Shown one piece after another: positions 63,837 to 64,000 of a stretch of 64,000 nucleotides of DNA. Each line of letters begins with the position of its first letter. Within the stretch, counting starts at the first letter, position 1. The position numbers were made by a program, and so were the translations under genes. Source of the DNA: Pseudomonas rubra. GTDB lineage: Bacteria > Pseudomonadota > Gammaproteobacteria > Pseudomonadales > Pseudomonadaceae. The notes beneath the pieces were generated by a model. That model was not told the origin of the DNA and did not search any database. It was given only the letters and a program-made list of their open reading frames with translations. The stretch is from the NCBI RefSeq assembly GCF_028656935.1, contig NZ_JAMDGZ010000047.1:62001-126000 (forward strand), written 5' to 3'.

Positions 63837-64000
63837 ATGACCTTGCAACTGAGCTTTGCCCAGGCCAGTGCCAGCGGCCCCCGAGAGGAAAACCAGGACG
63901 CCCTGCGCCTGGTCACCCCCAACCCGGAGCTGGCTGCCAGCAAAGGCTTCCTCTTCGCCCTCGCCGACGGTGTCAGCCAGTGCGCCGATGGCGGCCTGGC
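63837..64000 (+). CDS. PP2C-type phosphatase, probably phosphatase/kinase fusion (partial)
   Basis: Only the first 54 residues are present. They show the PP2C metal-binding motifs SGPREENQDAL (RxxNxD-like) and FLFALADGVSQC (DGxGG-like). In pseudomonads the gene after nasA typically encodes a bifunctional PP2C phosphatase-Ser/Thr kinase; the kinase half would lie beyond the window. ATG 63837 follows GAGG ten bases after the transporter, so the two are co-transcribed. Confidence 0.85.
   Translation, partial: MTLQLSFAQASASGPREENQDALRLVTPNPELAASKGFLFALADGVSQCADGGL

Overview
The window is a 64-kb stretch of Pseudomonas chromosome, most likely from the P. putida/P. fluorescens group. The GC content is high, and the housekeeping genes (malate:quinone oxidoreductase, pdxB, NorM-type MATE pump, tusA, rlmM, acnA, Aer-type receptor, dgt, yggL, dacB, rlmKL, rmf, pyrD, nasST-nasA) are of a recognisably pseudomonad type. 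I saw no tRNA, rRNA, insertion sequence, integrase or CRISPR array.

Positions 1-24.7 kb are mostly core genome: respiration and TCA enzymes, two chemoreceptors (the PAS-containing one behind a perfect Anr/FNR box), an MsbA-like ABC exporter, pyridoxal phosphate synthesis, tRNA/rRNA modification, a KefB-like antiporter, AmtB (with a sigma-54-like promoter) and a small DUF883/YqjE/YqjK-like membrane-stress operon. One gene does not fit: a 488-residue unknown at 2797-4263.

Positions 25.0-38.0 kb hold a BvgA/BvgS-like two-component pair, yggL, dacB, a CHASE-PAS-GGDEF diguanylate cyclase, rlmKL, rmf and pyrD.

Positions 38.0-60.5 kb hold a complete Inv/Mxi/Spa (Salmonella SPI-1-type) type III secretion system, entirely on the minus strand. 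Reading in the direction of transcription: AraC-type InvF; secretin SctC; gatekeeper SctW; SctV; ATPase SctN; SctO, SctP, SctQ, SctR, SctS, SctT, SctU; chaperone SicA; translocators SipB, SipC and SipD; an IacP-type acyl carrier protein; a HilA-like regulator; SctD; needle SctF; rod SctI; SctJ, SctK, SctL; an OrgC-position protein; and finally a 408-residue unknown. That last protein shares size class, layout and a similar hydrophobic core with the lone 488-residue protein 34 kb away. The two look like a divergent family of candidate secreted substrates and are the best lead to something undescribed. No InvB- or SicP-type effector chaperone, InvH pilotin, SipA or SptP was found. The cluster lies between pyrD and nasS, genes that I recall as neighbours in P. 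putida KT2440, so it looks like an insertion into a core locus.

Positions 60.7-64.0 kb carry the nitrate-assimilation regulators NasS and NasT, then a leader with an intrinsic terminator (the expected target of NasT/ANTAR antitermination), a NarK/NasA-type nitrate transporter, and the start of a PP2C-type phosphatase/kinase cut by the window edge.
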